From Porphyromonadaceae bacterium UBA2720 (lineage in GTDB: Bacteria > Bacteroidota > Bacteroidia > Bacteroidales > Muribaculaceae), in assembly GCA_002353885.1 (NCBI GenBank), contig DEKO01000027.1, positions 2,873 to 13,247 on the forward strand: 10,375 bases of DNA, in the 5' to 3' direction. Shown piece by piece: positions 1 to 6,252 of the stretch. Below the pieces are notes generated by a model. The model saw only the letters and a list, made by a program, of their open reading frames with translations, was not told the origin of the DNA and did no database searches. How positions within the stretch are numbered: position 1 is the stretch's first letter; each line of letters opens with the position of its first letter. The position numbers and the translations under genes are program-made.

Positions 1-79
1 TTCATCGAACTCACGTTAATATAGGATAGAGCGATGATCCATCAAAAAGAGATCATTTGCCCCAAAGGTGCCGGCAGAC

Positions 80-652
80 TCATTGCAGCAACAGAGCATG
101 ATAGATGATGAATGCCAGTAGGACCAGCAGAGCCAGGATGACTGCGATGGCAAAGGCCTGGAAGCCGAGACTGGCGGGCTCGTGCTGACGATGCTGGATG
201 AGCCTGTAGCTTGGAATCATGGGCTTCCAGTCAAACTCGACCTCTGGCTGGGCGGTTGATGCGGTTGATGCCGGTGACTGACCGCTGGACGACTGGGAAG
301 AATCCTCCTTGGCCCGACTGGCGTAAGGCCCGCTGGCGGGGACAGCTGCGTCGGGACGGACAGCCACAGCCTGAGCCGCAGGCACGTCGGCAGCATGGAG
401 GCTGCGGCCACAGTAGGGACAGAAGTTGATGCCGTGACCGATGTCCTGGCCACAATGAGGGCAGAAGCGCTTGGAGGGCGCCGCGCCATCTGATGACCGC
501 GCGTGTCTGACCTCGGCAAGGGGCAACGTGCCAGCCTCGACAGCCTGATAGGCCTTGAGGCACTGGGGGCACACAACCATGCCGTCGCGCAGCGAGAGCT
601 CTTCGGGCGAGACGGTCAGCACTTTACCGCATTGTGGACAAGTTGTCTGCAA
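80..652 (-). CDS. Zinc-ribbon protein with C-terminal membrane anchor
   Basis: Function unknown. The 190-residue product starts with an MJ0042-like zinc finger (C5-x2-C8 and C28-x2-C31). A second zinc ribbon follows (C64-x2-C67 and C78-x2-C81, with FCPHCG and FCPYCG knuckles). Next comes a Ser/Ala/Pro-rich linker (about 85-140), and one hydrophobic helix lies at about 163-184, close to the C-terminus. With no signal peptide, this suggests a tail-anchored inner-membrane protein with its zinc ribbons in the cytoplasm (inference). The start must be a TTG at 652-650: there is no in-frame ATG between the upstream in-frame stop and the first cysteine pair, and the next Met, residue 25, would lose C5/C8. 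AGAAG lies just upstream. A TAACTTTG element at 719-712 is a plausible promoter. Similar proteins are common in Bacteroidetes; no partner can be named from the context. Confidence 0.8.
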   Translation of the reverse strand: MQTTCPQCGKVLTVSPEELSLRDGMVVCPQCLKAYQAVEAGTLPLAEVRHARSSDGAAPSKRFCPHCGQDIGHGINFCPYCGRSLHAADVPAAQAVAVRPDAAVPASGPYASRAKEDSSQSSSGQSPASTASTAQPEVEFDWKPMIPSYRLIQHRQHEPASLGFQAFAIAVILALLVLLAFIIYHALLLQ

Positions 653-711
653 AACTTCTGTTTTGAAAGTGAATGAATCATGAAGAATCTTACAGGGGTT
701 TCTTCAACCCA

Positions 712-719
712 CAAAGTTA
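712..719 (-). promoter_or_regulatory. Putative -7 element for the zinc-ribbon gene
   Basis: The minus strand reads TAACTTTG, matching the Bacteroidetes -7 consensus TAnnTTTG, about 60 bases ahead of the TTG start. No good -33 TTTG is seen at the expected spacing; that position falls in a hairpin. The assignment rests on the -7 box alone. Confidence 0.45.
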
Positions 720-722
720 CGG

Positions 723-752
723 CAAAAAAACGGGAAATCTGGCCTTCCCGTT
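723..752 (-). terminator. Terminator-like hairpin between the divergent genes
   Basis: A perfect 8-bp inverted repeat, AACGGGAA (729-736) and TTCCCGTT (745-752), has an 8-base loop. On the minus strand it is followed directly by a run of T (complement of the A tract at 724-730), the shape of an intrinsic terminator. No minus-strand gene lies upstream of it, so it may block antisense transcription coming from the TPR gene side, or act as a regulatory hairpin before the zinc-ribbon promoter (inference). Confidence 0.4.
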
Positions 753-803
753 CAAAAAAACGCTAAAAAATCGCTCGAAACAAAAATAATTTGCATTTCT
801 TAA

Positions 804-833
804 TTGTCAGTTGTCAAGTTTTTACTACTTTTG
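804..833 (+). promoter_or_regulatory. Putative promoter of the TPR gene
   Basis: TACTTTTG at 826-833 fits the TAnnTTTG -7 consensus. A TTG at 804-806 lies 19 bases upstream, where the -33 TTTG element is expected. Transcription would start near 838-840 and give a leader of about 45 bases before the ATG at 884. Confidence 0.55.
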
Positions 834-883
834 CAAGTCGTTTCGACAACTGGTAACGAAAACAATAGTATTTAGATAGAAAA

Positions 884-1564
884 ATGGCAAAGAAAAACAA
901 TGAACCCGTGCGCACGACACTCGAGGAGGTGAATGAGTCTCTGTCGACCGCCGCACAACGTCTTGAGGACAACAAGAAGTATATCTATTGGGCACTCGGA
1001 GCGGCAGCTGTGCTGGTGCTGCTGGTGGCTGGATATGTCTATGGCATCCACAACCCCAATGTCAACAAAGCCAAGGAATTGATTGGCAAGGCCGACTTGG
1101 AGTATCTCCAGGCCGACACAGTCAACGCACTCAAGGACTATGAGAAGGTGGCCGACACCTACAGCAACAAGCCTGCCGAGCGAGCTGCATTTAATGCCGC
1201 CATCATCCTTTATCAGCAAGGTAAGTACAAAGAGGCTGCCAAATATCTCGAGGACTATGATCCCGAAGGTAACCTGGTGGGTCCCGCTTCGCAGTCGCTG
1301 CTGGGTGACTGCTATGTCAACCAGAAGATGTATGACAAGGCCATCTCGGCATTTGACAAGGCCATCAAGTTGGCCGGAGACAACGACATGTATGCTCCCA
1401 CATTCATGCTCAAGAAGGCTACTGTCCTGCATGAGCTCAAGAAGTATGCCGACGAGATCAAAATTTACGAGACCATCCGCGACAGCTATCCCCAGTATGC
1501 ACAGCAGCTCCAGGTCAATGTCGACAAGTACATTGAGCGGGCTAAGGCCATGGCTGGAGAATAA
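884..1564 (+). CDS. Membrane-anchored tetratricopeptide repeat protein
   Basis: This 226-residue protein probably works as an envelope scaffold. Residues 1-32 are charged and cytoplasmic-like, a single transmembrane helix lies at about 33-54, and the rest is helical and carries TPR-type repeats. The clearest are around 101-125 (NAAIILYQQGKYKEAAKYLE), 136-165 (LLGDCYVNQKMYDKAISAFDKA) and 175-200 (LKKATVLHELKKYADEIKIYE). A single N-terminal anchor followed by TPRs outside the cytoplasm resembles YfgM-like ancillary proteins of the Sec translocon and the related Bacteroidetes TPR proteins; the YfgM role is inference. The ATG at 884 is preceded by an A-rich leader, and no better start exists. The gene appears monocistronic, with a promoter about 50 bases upstream and a strong terminator 27 bases after the stop. 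Confidence 0.85.
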   Translation: MAKKNNEPVRTTLEEVNESLSTAAQRLEDNKKYIYWALGAAAVLVLLVAGYVYGIHNPNVNKAKELIGKADLEYLQADTVNALKDYEKVADTYSNKPAERAAFNAAIILYQQGKYKEAAKYLEDYDPEGNLVGPASQSLLGDCYVNQKMYDKAISAFDKAIKLAGDNDMYAPTFMLKKATVLHELKKYADEIKIYETIRDSYPQYAQQLQVNVDKYIERAKAMAGE

Positions 1565-1590
1565 TTGCGACATTTTTTAGAGATATCCTG

Positions 1591-1628
1591 TGGGGCTGCC
1601 ACCTTTTTCTAGGCCAGCCCCATTTTTT
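1591..1628 (+). terminator. Intrinsic terminator after the TPR gene
   Basis: The 8-bp stem TGGGGCTG (1591-1598) pairs with CAGCCCCA (1615-1622). An inner CCT/AGG pairing extends it, and it is followed by TTTTTT and a second T-rich stretch. It ends only about 12-18 bases before the tsaE ATG at 1641. Confidence 0.85.
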
Positions 1629-1640
1629 AATTTTTAGGTT

Positions 1641-2075
1641 ATGAAGATTGAGATTAACATCCCGTCGTTGGAGGCTCTGGACGAGGCTGCACGACAATTT
1701 ATGGCCCACATGGGCGACTATACAGTCTATGGTTTCTATGGTCAGATGGGTGCCGGTAAGACAACGTTTATCAACGCATTGTGCCATGCTCTGGGTGTCG
1801 AGAGCGACATGACAGGCTCGCCATCGTTTGCCATCATCAACGAGTATCGCAGCGACACAACGGCCGAACTCATCTATCACTTTGACTGCTACAGGCTGGA
1901 GAATGAAGCCGAAGCCATTGACATCGGCACTGAAGACTATCTGGACAGTGGAGCTATCTGCCTCATCGAGTGGCCCGAACGCATCGATTCGCTGCTGCCC
2001 GACGACATGGTGCGCGTCGATATTACCGTCTGCGACGACGACTCTCGCTTACTCACCATGACCCTGCCCGAGTGA
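1641..2075 (+). CDS. tsaE: tRNA threonylcarbamoyladenosine biosynthesis ATPase TsaE
   Basis: TsaE is the ATPase that works with TsaD and TsaB to place N6-threonylcarbamoyladenosine at position 37 of ANN-decoding tRNAs, in the cytoplasm. The 144-residue length is normal for the family. The Walker A motif GQMGAGKTT is at residues 34-42. Further family motifs are SPSFAIINEY (60-69), HFDCYRL (80-86) and IEWPER (109-114). The ATG at 1641 is the only start that keeps the N-terminal strand ahead of the P-loop. The stop codon TGA shares one base with the birA ATG (TGATG), so translation is probably coupled. The start lies directly behind the TPR terminator, and I see no TAnnTTTG promoter between 1565 and 1640. 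Confidence 0.93.
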   Translation: MKIEINIPSLEALDEAARQFMAHMGDYTVYGFYGQMGAGKTTFINALCHALGVESDMTGSPSFAIINEYRSDTTAELIYHFDCYRLENEAEAIDIGTEDYLDSGAICLIEWPERIDSLLPDDMVRVDITVCDDDSRLLTMTLPE

Positions 2076-2827
2076 TGGCAAAATACATCAGACTGGAGCA
2101 GGTCGAGTCGACCAACACCTATCTGCTGGCCATGGCGCACGAGTTGCCAAGCGGAACAGTGGTCTACACCCCTTGCCAGACCGCAGGGCGCGGGCAGAAA
2201 GGCAATCGATGGCTGGCGCAGCCTGGCATGAACGCCACGTTCAGCTACCTCTACAAGCCCGCCAGCATCGTGGCACGCGAACAATTCTGCATCAGCGAGG
2301 CAGCTGCGCTGGCTGTGGCTGGAGTGCTCAACGAACTCACTGGTGAACCCATCACTGTCAAGTGGCCCAACGACATCTATCACGGAGACTGTAAGATTTG
2401 TGGCATGCTCATCGAGAGTTCGCTTGATGGGCGTCAGGTTGGGCACTCGGTCATCGGCATCGGCATCAATGTCAACCAGTGTGAGTTTGACCCTTATGCG
2501 CCCAATCCCACATCGCTCGCTCTTGTCACTGGTGGCAAGCACGATGTCGACCAGGTGATGCGTCGGGTTTGTGACCGCATGGAGCAATTGTTGGCACGTG
2601 TCGAGCGCGAAGGCACAGCAGCGTTGCATCATGACTATCTGTCAGTGCTTTATTGGCATGACGGACAGCAGCATACGTTCTTGCAGCCCGATGGCACAGA
2701 GTTTGCTGCAACCATCGTCGATGTAGCCCCTGACGGCATGTTGGCTCTGCGTCATGCCGACGATGGTGCCATCCACCACTATGCCTTCAAGCAGGTGGCG
2801 TTTATGATTCATGTCTCTCAACGCTAA
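2075..2827 (+). CDS. birA: Biotin--[acetyl-CoA-carboxylase] ligase (class I, no HTH)
   Basis: The enzyme activates biotin with ATP to biotinyl-5'-AMP and attaches it to the lysine of biotin carrier proteins such as acetyl-CoA, propionyl-CoA or oxaloacetate carboxylase subunits. The 250-residue product shows the biotinyl-AMP loop GRGQKGNRW (38-46), KWPND (96-100), the KICGMLIE segment with the catalytic-type lysine K107, GIGINVN (128-134) and a C-terminal SH3-like region (about 195-245). It starts directly with the catalytic domain and has no N-terminal helix-turn-helix, so it is the mono-functional type that does not act as the biotin repressor. I chose the ATG at 2075, overlapping the tsaE stop by one base. 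Longer in-frame starts exist inside tsaE (for example at 1970) but would add residues foreign to the family. It ends two bases before the LOG gene. Confidence 0.92.
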   Translation: MAKYIRLEQVESTNTYLLAMAHELPSGTVVYTPCQTAGRGQKGNRWLAQPGMNATFSYLYKPASIVAREQFCISEAAALAVAGVLNELTGEPITVKWPNDIYHGDCKICGMLIESSLDGRQVGHSVIGIGINVNQCEFDPYAPNPTSLALVTGGKHDVDQVMRRVCDRMEQLLARVEREGTAALHHDYLSVLYWHDGQQHTFLQPDGTEFAATIVDVAPDGMLALRHADDGAIHHYAFKQVAFMIHVSQR

Positions 2828-2829
2828 TC

Positions 2830-3366
2830 GTGATGAACGTCGCAGTCTATTGCAGCTCGAGGCAAGGCCTTGAACAGGAATATATCGATTTGGCCCAAGC
2901 TTTGGGCCGATGGATAGGTGCCAATGGGCACACGCTGGTTTATGGCGGAGTGAATGCAGGCCTGATGCATGAGGTGGCACAAGCCTGTCACGATGCAGCA
3001 GGACATATCGTTGGCATCAACATCGAAGCATTCAAGCATCGCACCGATGCTTTGGTCGACGAGGTCATCTACACTGCCGACCTGGGCGAGCGCAAGGCTA
3101 AGATGTATCAGCTGGCCGACACTTTTGTTGTCCTGCCTGGCGGATTGGGCACTGCCGACGAGTGGATTGCCACACTGTCGCAGCTGGTGGTTGATGGCGA
3201 CCAGAGTCGCATCATCGTTGTGGCCAATCTGCATGGACTATATGACTCGCTGCTGCGCTATCTCGACGAGATGGCACATTCGCCATTTGCCCGCGACCGG
3301 CATCTTGACCGTAGTGTGGTGGCTAACTCACAAGAAGAACTAATCGAGAAACTCAACGAAATATGA
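2830..3366 (+). CDS. LOG-family protein (TIGR00730-type phosphoribohydrolase)
   Basis: This is a Rossmann-fold protein of the LOG/YgdH family. Members hydrolyse the N-glycosidic bond of nucleoside 5'-monophosphates (cytokinin riboside monophosphates or AMP/pyrimidine nucleotides) to release the base and ribose 5-phosphate. Visible motifs are the N-terminal strand VAVYCSSR, YGGVNAGLMHEVA (38-50, a variant of the usual YGGGxxGLMGxxA), GERKAKM (86-92) and the catalytic PGGLGTADEW (103-112, family PGGxGTxxE). The length of 177-178 residues is normal for the short type. The start is either GTG at 2830 or the ATG at 2833 directly after it; I cannot tell which. It sits two bases after birA and overlaps the next ATG by four bases (ATGA), so it lies in the operon. 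The physiological substrate in this organism is unknown. Confidence 0.88.
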   Translation: MMNVAVYCSSRQGLEQEYIDLAQALGRWIGANGHTLVYGGVNAGLMHEVAQACHDAAGHIVGINIEAFKHRTDALVDEVIYTADLGERKAKMYQLADTFVVLPGGLGTADEWIATLSQLVVDGDQSRIIVVANLHGLYDSLLRYLDEMAHSPFARDRHLDRSVVANSQEELIEKLNEI

Positions 3367-3923
3367 AAAGCAAAGTATATACCCTCACAGGTGACAAGGG
3401 CACCACATCGCTCGTGGGCGGAACACGTGTCAGCAAGGATGATGTCCGTGTCGAGGCCTATGGCACGGTTGACGAGCTCAATGCGCATCTGGGCATGCTT
3501 GCCCTCCATTGCCCCGACGACATGCCACAGCAGGCCATGCTGTTGCGCAAGATACAGAACAAACTCTTCAACATCGGTGCCTATTTGGCCACCGAGAATA
3601 CTGCCGAAGATGCTCCCGTCTATGGCCTGAAAGAGGAGGATGTCGCTCAGATTGAGCAGATGATTGACCTGATGGACGAAGCGTTGCCTCCCTTCCGTGG
3701 ATTCATTTTGCCTGGAGGAAGCACCTTCAGTGCCCAGTGCGACATCTGCCGAACGGTTACGCGTCGCGCCGAACGCCGCATTATAACACTATGCAACAAG
3801 GTGCCTGTCAGTCAGTTGGTCCTCAGATGTCTCAACCGATTGAGTGACTTCTTCTTTGTTTTAGCAAGATTTAACAATGTAACCCATGATTTCGATGAAA
3901 TTTATTGGGACAAAAATGCTTGA
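3363..3923 (+). CDS. Cob(I)yrinic acid a,c-diamide adenosyltransferase (PduO type)
   Basis: This enzyme transfers the 5'-deoxyadenosyl group of ATP to cob(I)alamin, giving adenosylcobalamin for enzymes such as methylmalonyl-CoA mutase. The 186-residue protein has the PduO-family ATP-binding N-terminus TGDKGTTSL (8-16), YGTVDELNAHLG (33-44), FILPGG (114-119), the RRAER segment (134-138) and NRLSDFFFVLAR (158-169). The fold is expected to be a trimeric five-helix bundle, unlike the P-loop CobA/BtuR type. It overlaps the LOG gene by four bases and is the last gene of the tsaE operon. No cobalamin riboswitch or other B12 gene is visible nearby, so control by B12 at this locus is not supported by the sequence. 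Confidence 0.92.
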   Translation: MKSKVYTLTGDKGTTSLVGGTRVSKDDVRVEAYGTVDELNAHLGMLALHCPDDMPQQAMLLRKIQNKLFNIGAYLATENTAEDAPVYGLKEEDVAQIEQMIDLMDEALPPFRGFILPGGSTFSAQCDICRTVTRRAERRIITLCNKVPVSQLVLRCLNRLSDFFFVLARFNNVTHDFDEIYWDKNA

Positions 3924-3939
3924 AGTGTAAAAGTCTTTG

Positions 3940-3947
3940 TACCTTTG
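3940..3947 (+). promoter_or_regulatory. Putative -7 element for the DUF2795-type gene
   Basis: TACCTTTG matches TAnnTTTG and lies 17 bases after the adenosyltransferase stop. It predicts a leader of about 80 bases before the ATG at 4037. Only a weak TTG (3920-3922, 17-base spacing) is seen upstream. The leader is AT-rich, with imperfect AATTCTTAATT-like repeats just before the gene (about 4002-4030). Confidence 0.5.
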
Positions 3948-4036
3948 CGCACTTTTTTGACCATCCACCTGGATGCGAGAGGACACGCAACGAAGAATAT
4001 TTCTTAATTCTTAATTTTAAATTCTGAATTAGACAA

Positions 4037-4261
4037 ATGTATTGGACACTAGAATTGGCTACTAAACTTGAGGACGCTCCCTGGCCTGCCACCAAAGAGG
4101 AGCTCATCGACTATGCCGTGCGCTCGGGCGCACCACTTGAGGTGATTGAGAATTTGCAGGAAATCGAAGACGAGGGCGACACCTACGAGTCGATCGAGGA
4201 AATCTGGCCCGACTATCCTAGCACCGACGACGACTTCTTCTTCGACGCCGAGGAGTATTGA
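4037..4261 (+). CDS. Small acidic DUF2795-type protein
   Basis: This is a 74-residue protein of unknown function. The N-terminal ~45 residues (beginning MYWTLELATKLEDAPWPATK, with SGAPLEVIENLQEI further on) look like the short DUF2795 helical domain that I associate with a strongly conserved Bacteroidetes family. The C-terminal part is very acidic and ends in an Asp/Glu/Phe-rich tail (DDDFFFDAEEY). There is no signal peptide and no membrane segment, so it is cytoplasmic. It has its own promoter-like element at 3940-3947 and a hairpin terminator 29 bases after the stop, so it looks like a single-gene unit, although read-through from the adenosyltransferase operon is possible. The family name comes from pattern memory, not from a search. 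Confidence 0.85.
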   Translation: MYWTLELATKLEDAPWPATKEELIDYAVRSGAPLEVIENLQEIEDEGDTYESIEEIWPDYPSTDDDFFFDAEEY

Positions 4262-4289
4262 CCTCCAACACACACCGACACAAAACAAG

Positions 4290-4338
4290 CGCATCTGGCG
4301 GACAACTCTCATTGCAGAGGTGCCCGCCAGATGCGTTT
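4290..4338 (+). terminator. Hairpin terminator after the DUF2795-type gene
   Basis: A perfect 12-bp stem, CGCATCTGGCGG (4290-4301) with CCGCCAGATGCG (4324-4335), has a 22-base loop that holds a further small CTCT/AGAG stem. Only a short TTTG follows, so termination may be weak or partly factor-dependent. Confidence 0.65.
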
Positions 4339-4354
4339 GTCACCACACATAGCA

Positions 4355-4387
4355 AAGCCGCCTGGCCCAAAGAGGACCAGGCGGCTT
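4355..4387 (-). terminator. Hairpin terminator of the 555-residue secreted protein gene
   Basis: A perfect 11-bp stem, AAGCCGCCTGG (4355-4365) with CCAGGCGGCTT (4377-4387), has an 11-base loop and sits 22 bases beyond the stop codon of the minus-strand gene. The T run on the minus side is short (the stem-end TT plus one T). It stands back to back with the plus-strand hairpin at 4290-4335. Confidence 0.6.
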
Positions 4388-4409
4388 GATGCATCATGCG
4401 TCGCGCATA

Positions 4410-6077
4410 TTAGCGGACAATCTTGCTCACGCTCTGAGTGCCGTCGCTGTAGGTAGTCACAACGATGTTCACACCCTGGAAGGCGTTGGCTGCCTGCTGG
4501 CCAGCGGCGTTGTAGTAGCGCACACCTGCCACGGCCTTGCCAGCGTTGATGTTCTCGACAGCTGTGGTGCCGCCAGTGATGGTGTACTCGCCCTCGATGC
4601 TGGTGATTTCCTCACCATTGGCATCGTTCACAGCGATAGTCAGCAGACCGCTCTTCTCGATCAGGATACCCTTGGTGGCGTCGTACTCGTTCCAAGTGAT
4701 GTCGCCCTCAGCCTTGCGCGGTGCGCCCTGGGTGGGCTCGGCCTCGACAAAGTTGTACATGACCACTGCGCCCTCGGGCATGTTCTCGACGGTCACAAAC
4801 ACAGTCTGAGCAGTCTCATACTCGCCGAAGTCGGGAGTGACGGTAATCACAGGCTCGGGAATCACGGTCTTGGTGAAGCTGATGGGATATAACTGCACGT
4901 CATTGTTGTGGACAGAACCAAAGCCCACCACATCGTAGGTGGCCTCGAGGTCGGTAGGATACTCAACACCGCTGAAGCGCTGGTAGCCGGCCAGGCTGGC
5001 GCCAGAGGCATCGGTCATCGTGAAGTCCTTGCCACTAAGCTCGCTCAGTGCCACACCCTTGAGGATGATATACTCATTCATCTTCTCGGCAGTGACATCT
5101 GTCAGGTTGTACTCGTTGGGCTCGACCTCGGTAGCGGTCGGGTCGAAGTCGTAGGTTGCGTTGGCCACCTCAAACAGGCCAGAGTAGATGCTCACCTTGG
5201 CAACCAGGTTGAAGATGGTGTTGCCGGCCTCAATGCCGTCGACAGTGCTGCCATAAATCAGCGAATAGCCTGTCTCATCCATGATGTAGAGATAACCACC
5301 ATTGACATAGACAACAGTGGCATTGCCCATCAGTTTGAACTCGGTGCCATTGGGCAGAGCGTTCATCTCGGCGATGTTCTGCACACCCTTGCCGAAGGTG
5401 ATGGTCTTGGTGGTCACAGCGCTCTCGACAGGAGCGGTAGTGGTGGGGTCGTTCAGCACAGCCTTGGCGTGCACGGTGGTGGTCTCGGTCAGCGACAGAG
5501 GCTCGCTGTAGGCCTGGAACTCGCCATCATTCAGGGCATACATGATGCTGGCACCCTCGGTCTCGCAAGTGATGGTGGCAGTCACCTCTTCGCCCTCATA
5601 AGCCTTCTCGGGGCTGAAAGTGATGACGGGAACAGAGACAGCAGGTGCTTCGCCTGCCGCAAAGGTAACGGCAACAGAAGCGATTCTTCGGTGACCTGAT
5701 GTCCCACCGACAGTAAATGTCACTGCGTTTGCAGAACCTTCCCATGTCCCTCCAGTGTATGTTTCAACATCGGTTGTGATAGCATTAGTGCCTTCGCCCG
5801 AAGCAAATGCCAATTCGATCTTACTAATAGTTTTGGTCGTTGAAGAAACAGTGAAATAATTGCCACCATAAACGCGAATTGCACTACCCGTAGTGTAGTA
5901 TTTGGGCGCATTACTGTTTGTTCCTTTATTGAAGGCAATCGCAAAATCTGTTCCAGTGTAAGATTCCACTGCGTCACCATTTGCATAGCCTTGATCGGCG
6001 AACACAACTGTTTCATCGGCTGCCCATGCACTCACGCACAGCAGCGTCATCATCAAGAGTGATAAAAATTTCTTCAT
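4410..6077 (-). CDS. Secreted modular beta-sandwich protein with T9SS-like C-terminal domain
   Basis: This 555-residue exported protein has no recognisable catalytic domain. A Sec signal peptide (MKKFLSLLMMTLLCVSAWA) ends near residue 19. Residues 21-140 form a beta-rich domain with PKYYTTGSAIRVYGGN (58-73), shared with the neighbouring paralogue. Residues 150-228 look like a chitobiase/hexosaminidase C-terminal Ig-like module (YALNDGEFQAYSEPLSL and TTTVHAKAV). Residues 229-402 resemble an OB-fold-like module (ATVVYVNGGYLYIMDETG) absent from the paralogue. Residues 408-500 are another Ig-like module. Residues 505-555 end in a sorting-like tail (GVRYYNAAGQQ, GVNIVV, DGTQSVSKIVR) similar to type IX secretion C-terminal domains. 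A cell-surface or extracellular binding role is inference. It is monocistronic, with its own promoter and terminator. The part encoding the N-terminal domain is more AT-rich than the rest. Confidence 0.82.
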   Translation of the reverse strand: MKKFLSLLMMTLLCVSAWAADETVVFADQGYANGDAVESYTGTDFAIAFNKGTNSNAPKYYTTGSAIRVYGGNYFTVSSTTKTISKIELAFASGEGTNAITTDVETYTGGTWEGSANAVTFTVGGTSGHRRIASVAVTFAAGEAPAVSVPVITFSPEKAYEGEEVTATITCETEGASIMYALNDGEFQAYSEPLSLTETTTVHAKAVLNDPTTTAPVESAVTTKTITFGKGVQNIAEMNALPNGTEFKLMGNATVVYVNGGYLYIMDETGYSLIYGSTVDGIEAGNTIFNLVAKVSIYSGLFEVANATYDFDPTATEVEPNEYNLTDVTAEKMNEYIILKGVALSELSGKDFTMTDASGASLAGYQRFSGVEYPTDLEATYDVVGFGSVHNNDVQLYPISFTKTVIPEPVITVTPDFGEYETAQTVFVTVENMPEGAVVMYNFVEAEPTQGAPRKAEGDITWNEYDATKGILIEKSGLLTIAVNDANGEEITSIEGEYTITGGTTAVENINAGKAVAGVRYYNAAGQQAANAFQGVNIVVTTYSDGTQSVSKIVR

Positions 6078-6097
6078 AATGAGTAATTTAGTTATTT

Positions 6098-6120
6098 GTT
6101 AATAAGATTTGGTTTGTATC
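6098..6120 (-). repeat. Leader element shared with the paralogous gene (copy 1)
   Basis: Twenty-three bases in the 5' leader match positions 8163-8185 at 19 of 23 sites. The minus strand begins GATACAAACC and ends TTATTAAC. The copy lies 20 bases ahead of the start codon, at nearly the same distance as in the paralogue. Confidence 0.6.
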
Positions 6121-6132
6121 AAATAATCGCTG

Positions 6133-6164
6133 CAAAGGTATATCAATTTTCTGGCTTTAGCAAT
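6133..6164 (-). promoter_or_regulatory. Putative promoter of the 555-residue secreted protein gene
   Basis: The minus strand reads TACCTTTG at 6140-6133, a match to TAnnTTTG. ATTG at 6164-6161 stands in the -33 position with a 20-base spacer. The predicted leader to the ATG at 6077 is about 50 bases. Confidence 0.65.
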
Positions 6165-6193
6165 TAAAAATCATAAAATTATGGATTGCGATA

Positions 6194-6227
6194 ATAAAAA
6201 CGCCTGGCAGGTTTTTGCTGCCAGGCG
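6194..6227 (-). terminator. Intrinsic terminator of the 630-residue secreted protein gene
   Basis: A perfect 10-bp stem, CGCCTGGCAG (6201-6210) with CTGCCAGGCG (6218-6227), has a 7-base loop. On the minus strand it is followed by TTTTTATTAT. It starts 25 bases beyond the stop codon and separates the two minus-strand paralogues into independent units. Confidence 0.88.
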
Positions 6228-6252
6228 AGAATGGTAGGTGATTATCGAAGTG

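Noticed and set aside
34..56. Small inverted repeat ATGATC...GATCAT downstream of the zinc-ribbon gene
   Set aside because: The stem is only 6 bp, A/T-rich, with no T run on the minus strand; it is too weak to call a terminator.
872..1573. A 233-codon minus-strand frame opposite the TPR gene
   Set aside because: The plus-strand TPR protein has clear repeats, an anchor helix, a promoter and a terminator; the antisense frame shows none of these.
1970..2074. Longer N-terminus for birA starting inside tsaE
   Set aside because: The added 35 residues are out-of-frame tsaE sequence and do not resemble a biotin ligase. The ATG at 2075 gives the normal class I N-terminus.
3363..3923. B12 riboswitch or B12 gene cluster around the adenosyltransferase
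   Set aside because: The gene overlaps its upstream neighbour by four bases, leaving no leader for a riboswitch, and no cobalamin synthesis or transport gene is present in the window.
4386..5699. Plus-strand open frames of 168 and 263 codons over the 555-residue gene
   Set aside because: They are the same kind of antisense shadow: their composition mirrors the real gene, no promoter or leader is visible, and the minus-strand protein is clearly paralogous to its neighbour.
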